Source: Streptomyces parvus (GTDB taxonomy: Bacteria; Actinomycetota; Actinomycetes; Streptomycetales; Streptomycetaceae). From it: a DNA stretch of 64,000 nt. The position numbers were made by a program, and so were the translations under genes. Location: the NCBI RefSeq assembly GCF_032121415.1, contig NZ_CP135079.1:1426001-1490000 (forward strand), given 5' to 3'. Below, piece by piece: positions 7,960-17,278 of the stretch. A model generated the notes under the pieces. The model was given only the letters and a program-made list of their open reading frames with translations. It had not been told where the DNA came from and searched no databases. Position 1 is the first letter of the stretch, and every line of letters starts with the position of its first letter.

Positions 7960-9780
7960 ATGACCGACTTCACCGTGGGGGACGACGGCTTCCGGTTCGA
8001 CGGGGAGCCCGTACGGCTGCTGTCGGGCGCCCTGCACTACTTCCGGGTGCACGAGGAGCAGTGGGAGCACCGGCTCGCGATGCTCGCAGCTATGGGCCTG
8101 AACTGCGTGGAGACGTACGTACCGTGGAATCTGCACGAGCCCCGGGAGGGTGAGGTCCGGGACGTGGGGGCGCTCGGCCGGTTCCTGGACGCGGTGGAGC
8201 GGGCGGGGCTGTGGGCGATCGTGCGGCCGGGTCCGTACATCTGCGCCGAGTGGGAGAACGGCGGTCTGCCGGTGTGGGTGACGGGCCGGTTCGGGCGGCG
8301 GGTGCGGACCCGGGACGCGGAGTACCGGGCGGTGGTGGAGCGGTGGTTCCGGGTGCTGTTGCCGCAGGTGGTGCAGCGCCAGGTGGCGCGGGGCGGTCCG
8401 GTGGTCCTCATCCAGGCGGAGAACGAGTACGGGAGTTTCGGCAGCGACGCGGTGTATCTGGAGTGGCTGGCGGGGCTGTTGCGGCGGTGCGGGGTGACGG
8501 TCCCGCTGTTCACGTCGGACGGTCCGGAGGACCACATGCTGACCGGGGGTTCGGTGCCGGGGCTCCTCGCGACGGCGAACTTCGGTTCGGGGGCGCGGGA
8601 GGGCTTCGAGGTCCTGCGCCGGCATCAGCGGCAGGGCCCGTTGATGTGCATGGAGTTCTGGTGCGGCTGGTTCGACCACTGGGGGGCCGAACCGGTGCTG
8701 CGGGAGGCGGCGCAGGCGGCCGGGGCGCTGCGGGAGATCCTGGAGTGCGGGGCGTCGGTGAACATCTACATGGCGCACGGGGGGACGAACTTCGCGGGCT
8801 GGGCGGGGGCGAACCGCGGTGGCCCCCTGCAGGACGGGGAGTTCCAGCCGACGGTGACGTCGTACGACTACGACGCGCCGGTCGACGAGTACGGGCGGGC
8901 CACGGAGAAGTTCCACCTGTTCCGGACGGTTCTTCAGGGGTACGCCAAGGGGCCGTTGCCCGCGCTGCCGCCGGAGCCGCAGGGGCTGGCCGGACCGCTG
9001 CGGGCGGAGTTGACCGGGTGGGCGGGGCTCGGGGACGTACTGGAGGCGCTGGGCGATCCGGAGACGGAGTCGGGGGTGCCGCCGACCTTCGAGGAGCTGG
9101 GCGTGGACCGGGGTCTGGTGCGCTACCGGGTGGCGGTGCCGGGGCCCCGCCAGGCGTATCCGCTGGGCGCCTCGGGTCTGCGGGACCGGGCGGTGGTGTA
9201 CGTGGACGGGGTGCGGGCCGGGGTGCTGACCGAGGAGTCGGGCACGCTGCCGGAGCCGGTGGCGGGGCCCGCGGAGGTCGAGCTGTGGGTGGAGTCGCTG
9301 GGCCGCGTCAACTACGGGCCGCGGCTCGGCGAGCCGAAGGGGGTCACGGGCGGAGTGCTGCACGAGCGGCAGTATCTGCACGGGGTACGGGCCCGGGGGC
9401 TGCGGCTGGCCGCCTTCGACGCGCCGGGCGCGGTGGCGGCGCTCCCGTTCGCGCCGGTGGAGGCCGCGGCGGGGGCGGGCGACGCGGGGCGGACGGGGCT
9501 GTTCCGGGGTGCGTTCACGGTCGAGGGCGCGGCGGGCGTCGGTCACGCGGGGCTCGAACTGCCGGGCTGGACGCGCGGGTTCGTCTGGGTGAACGGTTTC
9601 TGCCTGGGCCGGTACTGGTCGGCGGGCCCGCAGCGAACGCTGTACGTGCCGGGTCCGGTGCTCCGCGAGGGCGCCAACGAGGTGTGGGTGCTGGAGCTGG
9701 AGGGCACGGGCGAGCCGTGGGTGGAGCTGGGTCCGGGGGCGCCCGTTCGTGCGGGCACCCCCGGGGTGGTTCAGCCGTGA
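7960..9780 (+). CDS. Beta-galactosidase, glycoside hydrolase family 35
   Basis: A 606-residue enzyme. The GH35 TIM barrel starts immediately (GALHYFRV). The family signature GGPVVLIQAENEYG places the proton-donor Glu at 156, and the nucleophile Glu232 lies in CMEFWCGWFDHWG. The C-terminal 250 residues are the beta-sandwich domains usual in bacterial GH35. It cleaves terminal beta-galactosides. No signal peptide is seen, so it is intracellular and would act on imported oligosaccharides. The start ATG has AGGAG 12 nt upstream. It is divergent from, and probably controlled by, the AraC regulator. Confidence 0.95.
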   Translation: MTDFTVGDDGFRFDGEPVRLLSGALHYFRVHEEQWEHRLAMLAAMGLNCVETYVPWNLHEPREGEVRDVGALGRFLDAVERAGLWAIVRPGPYICAEWENGGLPVWVTGRFGRRVRTRDAEYRAVVERWFRVLLPQVVQRQVARGGPVVLIQAENEYGSFGSDAVYLEWLAGLLRRCGVTVPLFTSDGPEDHMLTGGSVPGLLATANFGSGAREGFEVLRRHQRQGPLMCMEFWCGWFDHWGAEPVLREAAQAAGALREILECGASVNIYMAHGGTNFAGWAGANRGGPLQDGEFQPTVTSYDYDAPVDEYGRATEKFHLFRTVLQGYAKGPLPALPPEPQGLAGPLRAELTGWAGLGDVLEALGDPETESGVPPTFEELGVDRGLVRYRVAVPGPRQAYPLGASGLRDRAVVYVDGVRAGVLTEESGTLPEPVAGPAEVELWVESLGRVNYGPRLGEPKGVTGGVLHERQYLHGVRARGLRLAAFDAPGAVAALPFAPVEAAAGAGDAGRTGLFRGAFTVEGAAGVGHAGLELPGWTRGFVWVNGFCLGRYWSAGPQRTLYVPGPVLREGANEVWVLELEGTGEPWVELGPGAPVRAGTPGVVQP

Positions 9781-9865
9781 TCACCGGGCTGACGTCCGAC
9801 GATCGGGTGGCTCAGGCCTGAGCCGGCAGGTCGCTCCGCGTGGGGTCGGAGCCGCTCCGTACGGG

Positions 9866-10968
<1,103 letters not shown>

Positions 10969-11871
10969 GTGACGAACAGTCCTCCGGGCGCACCCGTCGC
11001 CCATGGCTTCCCGCATCTGGACACGGTCCGCTCCGCCGTCACCGCGCTCTACCGGCGGCTCTCGGCGGACGGCGTCCGCGCCTACGCCACCAGCCTCGCG
11101 CCCTCCGACGCCGCGTTCGCGGACGAGGACGACCTGCATCTGGGAGCCCAGCGGGTGGCGCGTGCCCTGGTCCAGCACCTGCGCCTCCCCGAGGCCCGGA
11201 TGATCGTCGGCTTCCGGGCGATGGAGCACGCGGCGAGCGTGGAACTGGCCGCCGGCCCCGAGTACTTCATCGAGCTGAACGACCGCTTCCGCACCCACCG
11301 CAGGGACATCGGGGCGGCGCTCGCGCACGAGGTCACCCATGTGCTGCTGCACCGGCTCGGCCTGGAGTTCCCCGGTACCCGCGCCAACGAGATCCTCACC
11401 GACACGACGACGGCCTACCTCGGCGCGGGCTGGCTGCTGCTGGACGCGTTCCGGGAGGACGCCACGTCCCGCCAGAAGCTCGGCTATCTGACGCCGGAGG
11501 AGTTCGGATACGTCCTGGCCAAGCGGGCGTTCGCCTTCGACGAGGACCCCTCCCCGTGGTTCACCAGCCCCCAGGCGTACACCGCGTACACCAAAGGGCA
11601 CCGGCGGGCGCTGGACGATCTGCGCAGACCTCCGCTGACCGCCGCCGGCTGGACGGGCCGCCGCCGCTACGCCAAGGACCGGCGGTACGCCCAGGACCAC
11701 CCCGACGCCGCCCCGGACCCGAACGTTCCGTACGTCTTCGAGACCGGCGCCGAAGGGCTGCGCGTCTCCTTCCCCTGCCCCACCTGCCACCAGCGCATCC
11801 GGCTCCCCGTCCGGGGCCGGGTCAGCGCACGGTGCGGGCTGTGCCGTACGCGCCTGGAGTGCGACACCTGA
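10969..11871 (+). CDS. Putative zincin metalloprotease with C-terminal zinc ribbon
   Basis: A 300-residue protein from the GTG at 10969, which has a GGGGG ribosome site about 8 nt upstream; ATG 10954 is the alternative. HEVTH at 120-124 within ALAHEVTHVLLHRLG is a zinc-peptidase motif, and Glu141 in NEILTDTTTAYLG could be the third ligand. Near the C-terminus CPTCH and CGLC pairs form a zinc ribbon. No signal peptide or membrane helix is seen, so an intracellular role is likely. The substrate is unknown; it may be a proteolytically active zincin or a binding protein with a retained fold. Confidence 0.65.
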   Translation: MTNSPPGAPVAHGFPHLDTVRSAVTALYRRLSADGVRAYATSLAPSDAAFADEDDLHLGAQRVARALVQHLRLPEARMIVGFRAMEHAASVELAAGPEYFIELNDRFRTHRRDIGAALAHEVTHVLLHRLGLEFPGTRANEILTDTTTAYLGAGWLLLDAFREDATSRQKLGYLTPEEFGYVLAKRAFAFDEDPSPWFTSPQAYTAYTKGHRRALDDLRRPPLTAAGWTGRRRYAKDRRYAQDHPDAAPDPNVPYVFETGAEGLRVSFPCPTCHQRIRLPVRGRVSARCGLCRTRLECDT

Positions 11872-11909
11872 GCAGCGGGGCTGTCCGTGGTCCCCCGTAG
11901 GGTCGAAGC

Positions 11910-12665
11910 ATGACGAACGAGCCGATCAGGGACGAACCAAGCCTGTTCGACGCGCTGTACGAGGACGAGAACACGGTCGTACGGGCGCTGCGCGCGGGTG
12001 CGCGGGCCGAGGCGAGCGACGAGGAGGGCACGACCGCGCTCTACACGGCCGCGGTCCAGGACCGCCCCGAGATGGTGCGGCTGCTGCTCGCGGCGGGGGC
12101 CGACCCCAACCGGGCGAGCGGGCCCGAGGCCGGTGATCTGCCGCTGTGCGGGGCGGCGTGCGGCGGGCACACCGAGGTGGTGGAGGCGCTGCTGTCCGCC
12201 GGGGCCCGGCCGGATCTGCGGGAGGAGTTCGGCTTCACCGCGCTGCGCTGGGCGGTCGGCCTGGGGCACGCCGAGACGGTCGAGGCGCTGCTCGCCGGGG
12301 GCGCGGACCCGCTGCTGCCGGGCCCGCGGGGCGAGGCGATGCTGGTGCTGGCGGCGCAGCGCGGCTCGGTGCGTACGGTACGGGCGCTGCTCGCGCACGG
12401 CGGCGCGGCGGAGGGACAGGAGTCCGCGGTCGCGGTCGCGCTGGCCGAGGCGCGGCGCATCGCCGGACTCGATCCGGAGCGGGAGCTGCTGCGGCGGCTG
12501 GAGGAGATGTACGGCCCCGGGCTCGACACGGTGGTGCTCCGCGAGCGGCGGGACGGCGAGGAGACCGTGGCGGTGGAGCTGCTCCGGGACGGGGTCCCGT
12601 CGGCGGGGGTGGACCAGCACACGGGGCACGCGGAGATCGTGACGCTGCTGGAGGGGTGGACCTGA
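11910..12665 (+). CDS. Ankyrin repeat protein
   Basis: A 251-residue soluble protein. Residues about 10-175 contain four to five ankyrin repeats with the usual GTTALYTAA, EMVRLLLAAGADPN and GHTEVVEALLSAGARPD blocks. The C-terminal 75 residues leave the repeat pattern and then return to ankyrin-like text (GHAEIVTLLEGW). Its role is protein-protein interaction; no partner or enzyme domain is evident. It lies 38 nt after the zincin gene on the same strand, so the two may be cotranscribed. Confidence 0.88.
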   Translation: MTNEPIRDEPSLFDALYEDENTVVRALRAGARAEASDEEGTTALYTAAVQDRPEMVRLLLAAGADPNRASGPEAGDLPLCGAACGGHTEVVEALLSAGARPDLREEFGFTALRWAVGLGHAETVEALLAGGADPLLPGPRGEAMLVLAAQRGSVRTVRALLAHGGAAEGQESAVAVALAEARRIAGLDPERELLRRLEEMYGPGLDTVVLRERRDGEETVAVELLRDGVPSAGVDQHTGHAEIVTLLEGWT

Positions 12666-12758
12666 GCCGGGCCCGGGCCGGACGTGAGCCGAACGTGGGC
12701 TGGGCGCGGGCCGGACGTGAGCCGCGCCTGAGCGGAAGGGGCGCCGGCCCCGCCCCCC

Positions 12759-14039
12759 TCACCGTCCGCGCTGCCACGCCTCCCGCGTCAGCTCGTACTC
12801 CACCTCGCCGTGCTCGGAGCCCTCGATGACCTCCGGCCAGTCCTCGGTGTAGGCCCGCAGAAAGGTCAGCCCCGTCTTCTCCATCACGCGCCGGGAACCC
12901 GTGTTGACCGCCATGGTGTTGGCGGTGACACGCTGGACCCCGAGGTCCGTGAACCCCTTGTCGACCAGGGCGCGTGCTCCTTCGGTGGCGTATCCACGGC
13001 CCCAGGCGGCCCGGTTCAGCCGGTAACCGAGCTCGACCACGGCGGGGTCGTGGTCGTCCAGCGGCCGGAGTTCGAACCAGCCGAGGAACGCCCCCGTGTC
13101 CTTCTCCCGTGCGATCCAGTAGCCGCGGGTCCCGGTGCACGCGTGGTCGTGGAGGAGCCTCGGCAGGGTCCGGTCCCGGATGTCCTCGGCACTGGTGGGC
13201 CTGCCGCCGTTGATGTAGCGCATGACGGCCGGGTCGTTGTCGAGCGCGAGCAGGTGGGGGGCGTCGGCGGCTGTGGCGGGGCGCAGGGCGAGCCGGTCGG
13301 TCTCCAGGAAGGAATCGGTCTCCGGAAAGGCCGGGGAGACCTGCGGGGTGGTGGTGAGCCGGAGGGTCAGCCCCTCCGGGCTCGACAGCCGTGCGGCGCC
13401 TCCGGTGAGGGTGACGAACTCACCGCCGAGCTCGCGGGCCCGGGCGGCGGCGCGGTCCGGATCGCCCACGGCCACGCACAGCTCCCATTGCGGCGCGGTC
13501 CCGGGCGCGGCTTCCACGAACGTGGCCCGGGCGAGCGGAGCGCCGGTCGTCCCGCTGTAGAAGTGCCGGGCACGCTCGGGGTCCGCGCAGACCAGGACCA
13601 TGTGATGAGGGATCGCCACGCCCTCGTCCGGAGGCGATACCGGCCACCCCGCGAACCCCTGGGGCCGCCAGAGGGAGACGGCCGCGCCCACGGGATCGAT
13701 CAGGGTGGCGGTCCGGCCCTGGTCCCCCGCGTCGAAGGGCGGCAGAAGGATCTCTGCGCCGTTCTCCGCCGCCACCGCCGTACGGCGGTCCACGTCGTCG
13801 ACCGCCAGGCAGTAGGCGACGTGGGCGGGCAGGTCCGGCGGGTGGACGGGCTGCGCGAGGTCGCTCAGGCCTCCGATCCGGTGGTCCCCGGCGGAGATCT
13901 TGACGGCCCGGCGCCAGTCCGCCTCGTCCACGGCGAAGTCCCAGCCCAGCACCGCCGAGAAGAAGGCGGCGGTGCCGGAGGGGTCGCGCGTCTTGAGGTC
14001 CATCCAGCAGAACTCGTTCAGGGGGCCGTGCCGTGTCAT
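12759..14039 (-). CDS. VOC-VOC-GNAT fusion protein (glyoxalase-fold plus acetyltransferase)
   Basis: A 426-residue protein in one continuous frame. Residues 1-125 and about 140-245 are two vicinal-oxygen-chelate domains (MTRHGPLNEFCWMDLKTRD, ATLIDPVGAAVSLWRPQG; then HHMVLVCADPERARHFYSG), the pattern of Streptomyces antibiotic-resistance-like VOC proteins. Residues about 255-420 are a RimJ/Acetyltransf_3 type GNAT domain (ETDRLALRPATAADAPHLL; WGRGYATEGARALVDKGF). The two families are normally separate genes. ATG start with GGAG at good spacing. Possible roles are small-molecule binding or modification coupled to N-acetylation; no substrate is indicated. Confidence 0.85.
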   Translation of the reverse strand: MTRHGPLNEFCWMDLKTRDPSGTAAFFSAVLGWDFAVDEADWRRAVKISAGDHRIGGLSDLAQPVHPPDLPAHVAYCLAVDDVDRRTAVAAENGAEILLPPFDAGDQGRTATLIDPVGAAVSLWRPQGFAGWPVSPPDEGVAIPHHMVLVCADPERARHFYSGTTGAPLARATFVEAAPGTAPQWELCVAVGDPDRAAARARELGGEFVTLTGGAARLSSPEGLTLRLTTTPQVSPAFPETDSFLETDRLALRPATAADAPHLLALDNDPAVMRYINGGRPTSAEDIRDRTLPRLLHDHACTGTRGYWIAREKDTGAFLGWFELRPLDDHDPAVVELGYRLNRAAWGRGYATEGARALVDKGFTDLGVQRVTANTMAVNTGSRRVMEKTGLTFLRAYTEDWPEVIEGSEHGEVEYELTREAWQRGR

Positions 14040-14198
14040 CGTGTGCTCCTCGGGTGTCCTGTGCTGGATACCGGGCGCCTGGACGTCCGTGCAAGCGAGT
14101 TTCCCCCCGAAGCCCCGAAGCCCCTGATCTCCCGAAGTCCCTGAAGGCCGTGAAGCCCCCAAGCCGCTGGGGCCGTGGGGCCGCCGCCGCGTGGCCGT

Positions 14199-14348
14199 CT
14201 ACGACGCCCCGTACACCTGCCCCGGCTTCTCCGCGTCCGCCGGCAGTCGGCGCACCGCCTCGCCCGCCTCGACCGGGGACCTGCGCGCGCCCCGGTCGTC
14301 GGTGGGCCCGGGGCGCCAGCCCTCCATGAGGGAGATGCGGCCCGCCAC
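14199..14348 (-). pseudogene. C-terminal remnant of a short-chain dehydrogenase (tentative)
   Basis: On the minus strand about 49 codons read VAGRISLMEGWRPGPTDD then end EKPGQVYGAS before a stop. The W-P-G-P and final PVYG-type pattern resembles, from memory, the C-termini of the hydroxysteroid-dehydrogenase-like SDRs found beside ipd genes. Nothing of the cofactor or catalytic region is present. It faces away from the nitronate-monooxygenase remnant, so one deletion could have removed the 5' ends of both genes. The identification rests on a short segment. Confidence 0.35.
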
Positions 14349-14430
14349 AGCGACCGCGACCCGTGCCGAGCACTGCGTGATCGCCTGCGCGGAGGCATGG
14401 CGGGGCGACGGGGATATCGTGGCCAGTCCG

Positions 14431-14826
14431 ATGGGCGCGGTGCCGTCGGTGGGAGCCCGGCAGCAGGCGGAGAAGGCCGCGGCCTGGGGTGCGGACGCGG
14501 TGATCGTGCAGGGCGGCGAGGGCGGCGGCACACGGGCGGTCGCCACCACGGTGCTGCTGCCCCAGGTGGTGGACGCGGTGGACATCCCGGTGATCGCGGC
14601 CGGCGGCTTCCACGACGGCCGGGGCCTGGTGGCGGCGCTGGCGTACGGGGCGGCGGGGGCGGCGATGGTCGAGGGCCGGACGGACCTCGGGATCATGGCC
14701 TCGGGCCAGGTGGCGGCCTTGATCGAGGACCTGCCGAGCGTGGCGGGGCTGGTGGAGCGGGTGATGGCGGACGCGGAGCGGAGCCTGATGGCCCTGGGTG
14801 CGATGACGGGCCGGCCCGGCGCTTGA
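14431..14826 (+). pseudogene. Nitronate monooxygenase / IpdC-like flavoenzyme remnant with internal deletion
   Basis: The remnant starts inside the FMN barrel (VGARQQAEKAAAWGADAVIV then QGGEGGG, LLPQVVDAVDIPVIAAGGF, DGRGLVAALAYGAAG) and jumps directly to the family C-terminus (MVEGRTDLGIMASGQVAALI, EDLPSVAGLVERVM). The roughly 100-130 residues usually between these parts, including the GTRF phosphate-binding segment, are missing. The N-terminal half is also absent. The frame stays open, but an active enzyme is very unlikely. IpdC of the steroid C/D-ring (HIP) pathway belongs to this family, matching the KstR2-like regulator 3 kb away. Confidence 0.75.
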
Positions 14827-15038
14827 GGGCCCCTTTGCCCGGGACCGAGGACGGGGCGGCCACACTCAAGCCCGTCCGGCGATTGAGGACACCTCTACCC
14901 GAAGCCACGGACCAGGCGGCCACACCCCAGCCCGTCCCACGATTGAGGACAGGGCCTCAGCCGAGATCGGCCCGCACCCGCCCCCGGCCCGGGGCTTACG
15001 GCGCTCCGCCCCGGGCCCCGGTCCTCAATCGACGGCTT
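14821..15038. repeat. 60-bp tandem repeat made of the Streptomyces GATTGAGGAC extragenic element
   Basis: Two adjacent 60-bp units (14821-14880 and 14881-14940) and the beginning of a third (from 14941) share the skeleton GMTTGAGG, GGCGGCCACAC and AGCCCGTCC in phase. An inverted copy of the core (GTCCTCAATC) is at 15021-15030. The same core appears as a perfect inverted pair at 45069-45203. Such elements are scattered between genes in Streptomyces; here they lie between the monooxygenase remnant and the helicase 3' end. Confidence 0.75.
14986..15017 (-). terminator. Hairpin terminator after the DEAD-box helicase gene
   Basis: GGCCCGGGGC (14986-14995) pairs with GCCCCGGGCC (15008-15017) around a 12-nt loop, 34 bp beyond the helicase stop codon. 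There is no T-run, which is usual for Streptomyces terminators. Confidence 0.6.
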
Positions 15039-15050
15039 GAAAGGCGCCCC

Positions 15051-16658
15051 CTACGCCGCCCGGCGCCGCCGCGAAGGCGCGCCCGAGCGGGCCGGGGTGC
15101 CGGAGCGCGCAGCACCGGCCTGCGCGGCGGTACCGGCACCGGCACCCGACCCGCGCCGCCCCCGCCCCCGGCTCCCGGAGCGCACCGTGCCGGCGCCGCC
15201 GGCGGCGCCGGAGCCCGACCGGGTCCGCTGCTTCGGCGGGGTCGGCTGCGGGACCTCGATCACGATCGCGACGCCCGACGGCTCACGGGCACCCGTGATC
15301 CGGCTCAGCTCCTCGTCGCTGGACGTGACCCGTGTGGTGCGCGGCGCGATGCCCGCGTCCTGCATCAGCCGGGTCATCTCGCGCTTCTCGTCGGGCAGCA
15401 CCAGCGTGACGACGCTGCCGGACTCCCCGGCACGCGCCGTGCGCCCACCGCGGTGGAGGTAGTCCTTGTGGTCGGTCGGCGGGTCCACGTTGACGACCAG
15501 GTCGAGGTCGTCGACGTGGATGCCGCGCGCCGCGACGTTCGTCGCGACGAGCGCGGTGACCTGACCGTTCTTGAACTGGTCCAGCGTCCGGTTGCGCTGC
15601 GGCTGGGAGCGCCCGCCGTGCAGGGCGGCCGCCCGGACACCGCTGGCGAGCAGCCGCTTGGCGAAGCGGTCGGCGGCGCGCTTGGTGTCGACGAACATGA
15701 TCACCCGGCCCTCACGGGCGGCGATCTTCGTGGCGACGGCCTTCTTGTCGGTCTCGTCCAGGACGTGGAGCACGTGGTGCTCCATCGTCGTGACCGCACC
15801 GGCGGACGGGTCGACGGAGTGCACGACCGGGTCGGTGAGGAACATCTTGACGAGCCGGTCGATGTTCTTGTCGAGGGTCGCGGAGAACAGCATGCGCTGG
15901 CCGTCCGCCTCGACCTGCTTGAGCAGGGCGACGACCTGCGGCATGAAGCCCATGTCGGCCATCTGGTCGGCCTCGTCGAGCACGGTGATGGCGACCTGGT
16001 CCAGGCGGCAGTCGCCGCGCTCGATGAGGTCCTTGAGCCGGCCCGGGGTGGCGACGAGCACTTCGGCGCCGCGCCGCAGGGTGGCGGACTGCTTGGTGAT
16101 CGACATGCCGCCGACGACGGTGGCGAGCCGCAGGTTCACGGCGGTCGCGTACGGGGTCAGCGCGTCGGTGACCTGCTGGGCCAGCTCGCGCGTGGGGACG
16201 AGGACCATGGCCAGCGGGGCGCGCGGCTCGCTGCGGCGGCCGGCGGTCCGGGCCAGCAGGGCCAGGCCGAAGGCGAGGGTCTTGCCGGATCCGGTGCGGC
16301 CCCGGCCGAGGATGTCGCGGCCGGCCAGCGAGTTCGGCAGGGTCGCGCCCTGGATCGGGAACGGCTCGGTGACACCCTGCGCGGCGAGGGTCTTCAGCAG
16401 CCCGGCGGGCATGTCCAGGTCGGCGAAGGCGTCGACGGACGGCAGCGCGGGGGTCACGGTCTCCGGCAGAGCGAACTCGGCGGGCGGTGCGACGGCGGGC
16501 TTGCGGCGGGCCGCGGGCTTGGAGCCGCCCTGGGCCCGGGAGCGGGGTGCGCCGCCCCGGCCGTTCGAGGGTGCCGGGGAGCCGGCGCCCTGGCCGCGTC
16601 CCCGGCCACGGGCCGGTCGGGAGCGGGGGGTGCGGTCCTGGCGTTCGGAGCTGGTCAT
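15051..16658 (-). CDS. DEAD-box ATP-dependent RNA helicase
   Basis: A 535-residue helicase. Arg/Gly-rich low-complexity tails flank the core (residues 1-60 and the last 70). The motifs are the Q-motif FPIQ (100-103), Walker A GRTGSGKT (120-127), PTREL (155-159), DEAD in VLDEADQM (228-231), SAT (259-261), and motif VI HRGGRTARAG. It unwinds structured RNA in ribosome assembly, RNA decay or cold adaptation. AGGAGGG lies 9 nt before the ATG. A cold-shock protein gene is immediately upstream on the same strand, separated by a strong terminator, which supports a shared cold/RNA-structure theme. Confidence 0.95.
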   Translation of the reverse strand: MTSSERQDRTPRSRPARGRGRGQGAGSPAPSNGRGGAPRSRAQGGSKPAARRKPAVAPPAEFALPETVTPALPSVDAFADLDMPAGLLKTLAAQGVTEPFPIQGATLPNSLAGRDILGRGRTGSGKTLAFGLALLARTAGRRSEPRAPLAMVLVPTRELAQQVTDALTPYATAVNLRLATVVGGMSITKQSATLRRGAEVLVATPGRLKDLIERGDCRLDQVAITVLDEADQMADMGFMPQVVALLKQVEADGQRMLFSATLDKNIDRLVKMFLTDPVVHSVDPSAGAVTTMEHHVLHVLDETDKKAVATKIAAREGRVIMFVDTKRAADRFAKRLLASGVRAAALHGGRSQPQRNRTLDQFKNGQVTALVATNVAARGIHVDDLDLVVNVDPPTDHKDYLHRGGRTARAGESGSVVTLVLPDEKREMTRLMQDAGIAPRTTRVTSSDEELSRITGAREPSGVAIVIEVPQPTPPKQRTRSGSGAAGGAGTVRSGSRGRGRRGSGAGAGTAAQAGAARSGTPARSGAPSRRRRAA

Positions 16659-16787
16659 ACGGAATTGCCCTCCTGGGGGGATTCCTGGGCCACTGCCGAA
16701 TGGGTTACTGCGATGTGCCGGCCCGGCCGTTCCCCGTGCGCCCCCAGGATGTGCGCACAGAACGGCTTGTTTGGTCGGACAGCACAA

Positions 16788-16822
16788 ACCGGGGCCCGCA
16801 CCTTCACGGTGCGGGCCCCGGT
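16788..16822 (-). terminator. Strong hairpin terminator after the cold-shock gene
   Basis: A perfect 15-bp stem (16788-16802 with 16808-16822) encloses a 5-nt loop TTCAC, 22 bp past the cold-shock stop codon. It should insulate the helicase gene from the highly expressed cold-shock transcript. Confidence 0.85.
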
Positions 16823-16844
16823 CAGCGAGGTACGCGTCCGACGA

Positions 16845-17048
16845 TCAGACCGGGACGATGTTCTCCGCCTGCGGGCCCTTCTGGCCCTGCGTGACGTCGA
16901 AGGAGACCTTCTGGCCCTCCTGCAGCTCGCGGAAGCCGGAGGCGTTGATGTTGGAGTAGTGGGCGAAGACGTCGGCGCCGCCGCCGTCCTGCTCGATGAA
17001 GCCGAAGCCCTTTTCCGAGTTGAACCACTTCACGGTACCGGTGGCCAT
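16845..17048 (-). CDS. Cold-shock domain protein (CspA family)
   Basis: A 67-residue single OB-fold protein that binds single-stranded RNA and DNA. It begins [18 protein letters not shown], containing RNP1 (KGFGFI), followed by DVFAHYSNI (RNP2, VFAHYS). The length is exactly that of streptomycete Csp paralogues (67 aa). AGGAG is placed 7 nt before the ATG. A long leader containing a hairpin precedes it. Confidence 0.97.
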   Translation of the reverse strand: MATGTVKWFNSEKGFGFIEQDGGGADVFAHYSNINASGFRELQEGQKVSFDVTQGQKGPQAENIVPV

Positions 17049-17137
17049 GTCATTCTCCTAAAACAGGTGCAGTGCCGGAAATCCGCACTTTACGAATTCC
17101 AAGTCGCCGCATTGAGCCCCATCCGGAGAAAGCCGGA

Positions 17138-17176
17138 AAACAATAAAGCGCCTGACGAAGCATTCCCGTCAGGCGC
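17138..17176 (-). promoter_or_regulatory. Hairpin plus U-rich tract in the cold-shock gene leader
   Basis: GCGCCTGACG (17148-17157) pairs with CGTCAGGCGC (17167-17176). Read toward the gene (minus strand), the hairpin is followed by TTTATTGTTTT (complement of 17137-17147), the form of an intrinsic terminator, about 90 nt upstream of the start codon. It could be an attenuator or temperature-responsive leader, or the terminator of an upstream transcript. The surroundings are A+T rich relative to the rest of the window. Confidence 0.5.
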
Positions 17177-17231
17177 ACATAAAGTTCATGGGTACCAAAA
17201 CTGCAACGCGGACCACCCTAGCACGCCCTCC

Positions 17232-17265
17232 CCCGCGGCGGTGGATCTTGACACGCCGCCGCGGG
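17232..17265 (-). terminator. Hairpin after the thiolase remnant
   Basis: A 10-bp perfect stem (17232-17241 with 17256-17265) and 14-nt loop lie 14 bp beyond the thiolase stop codon. It probably ended the original operon's transcript. Confidence 0.55.
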
Positions 17266-17278
17266 TCGGGGACAGCGC

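Noticed and set aside
14191..14826. Treating the whole 211-codon plus-strand frame as an intact gene
   Set aside because: Only the part from about 14431 resembles the nitronate monooxygenase family, with an internal gap; the first 80 codons are low-complexity and overlap a separate minus-strand remnant.
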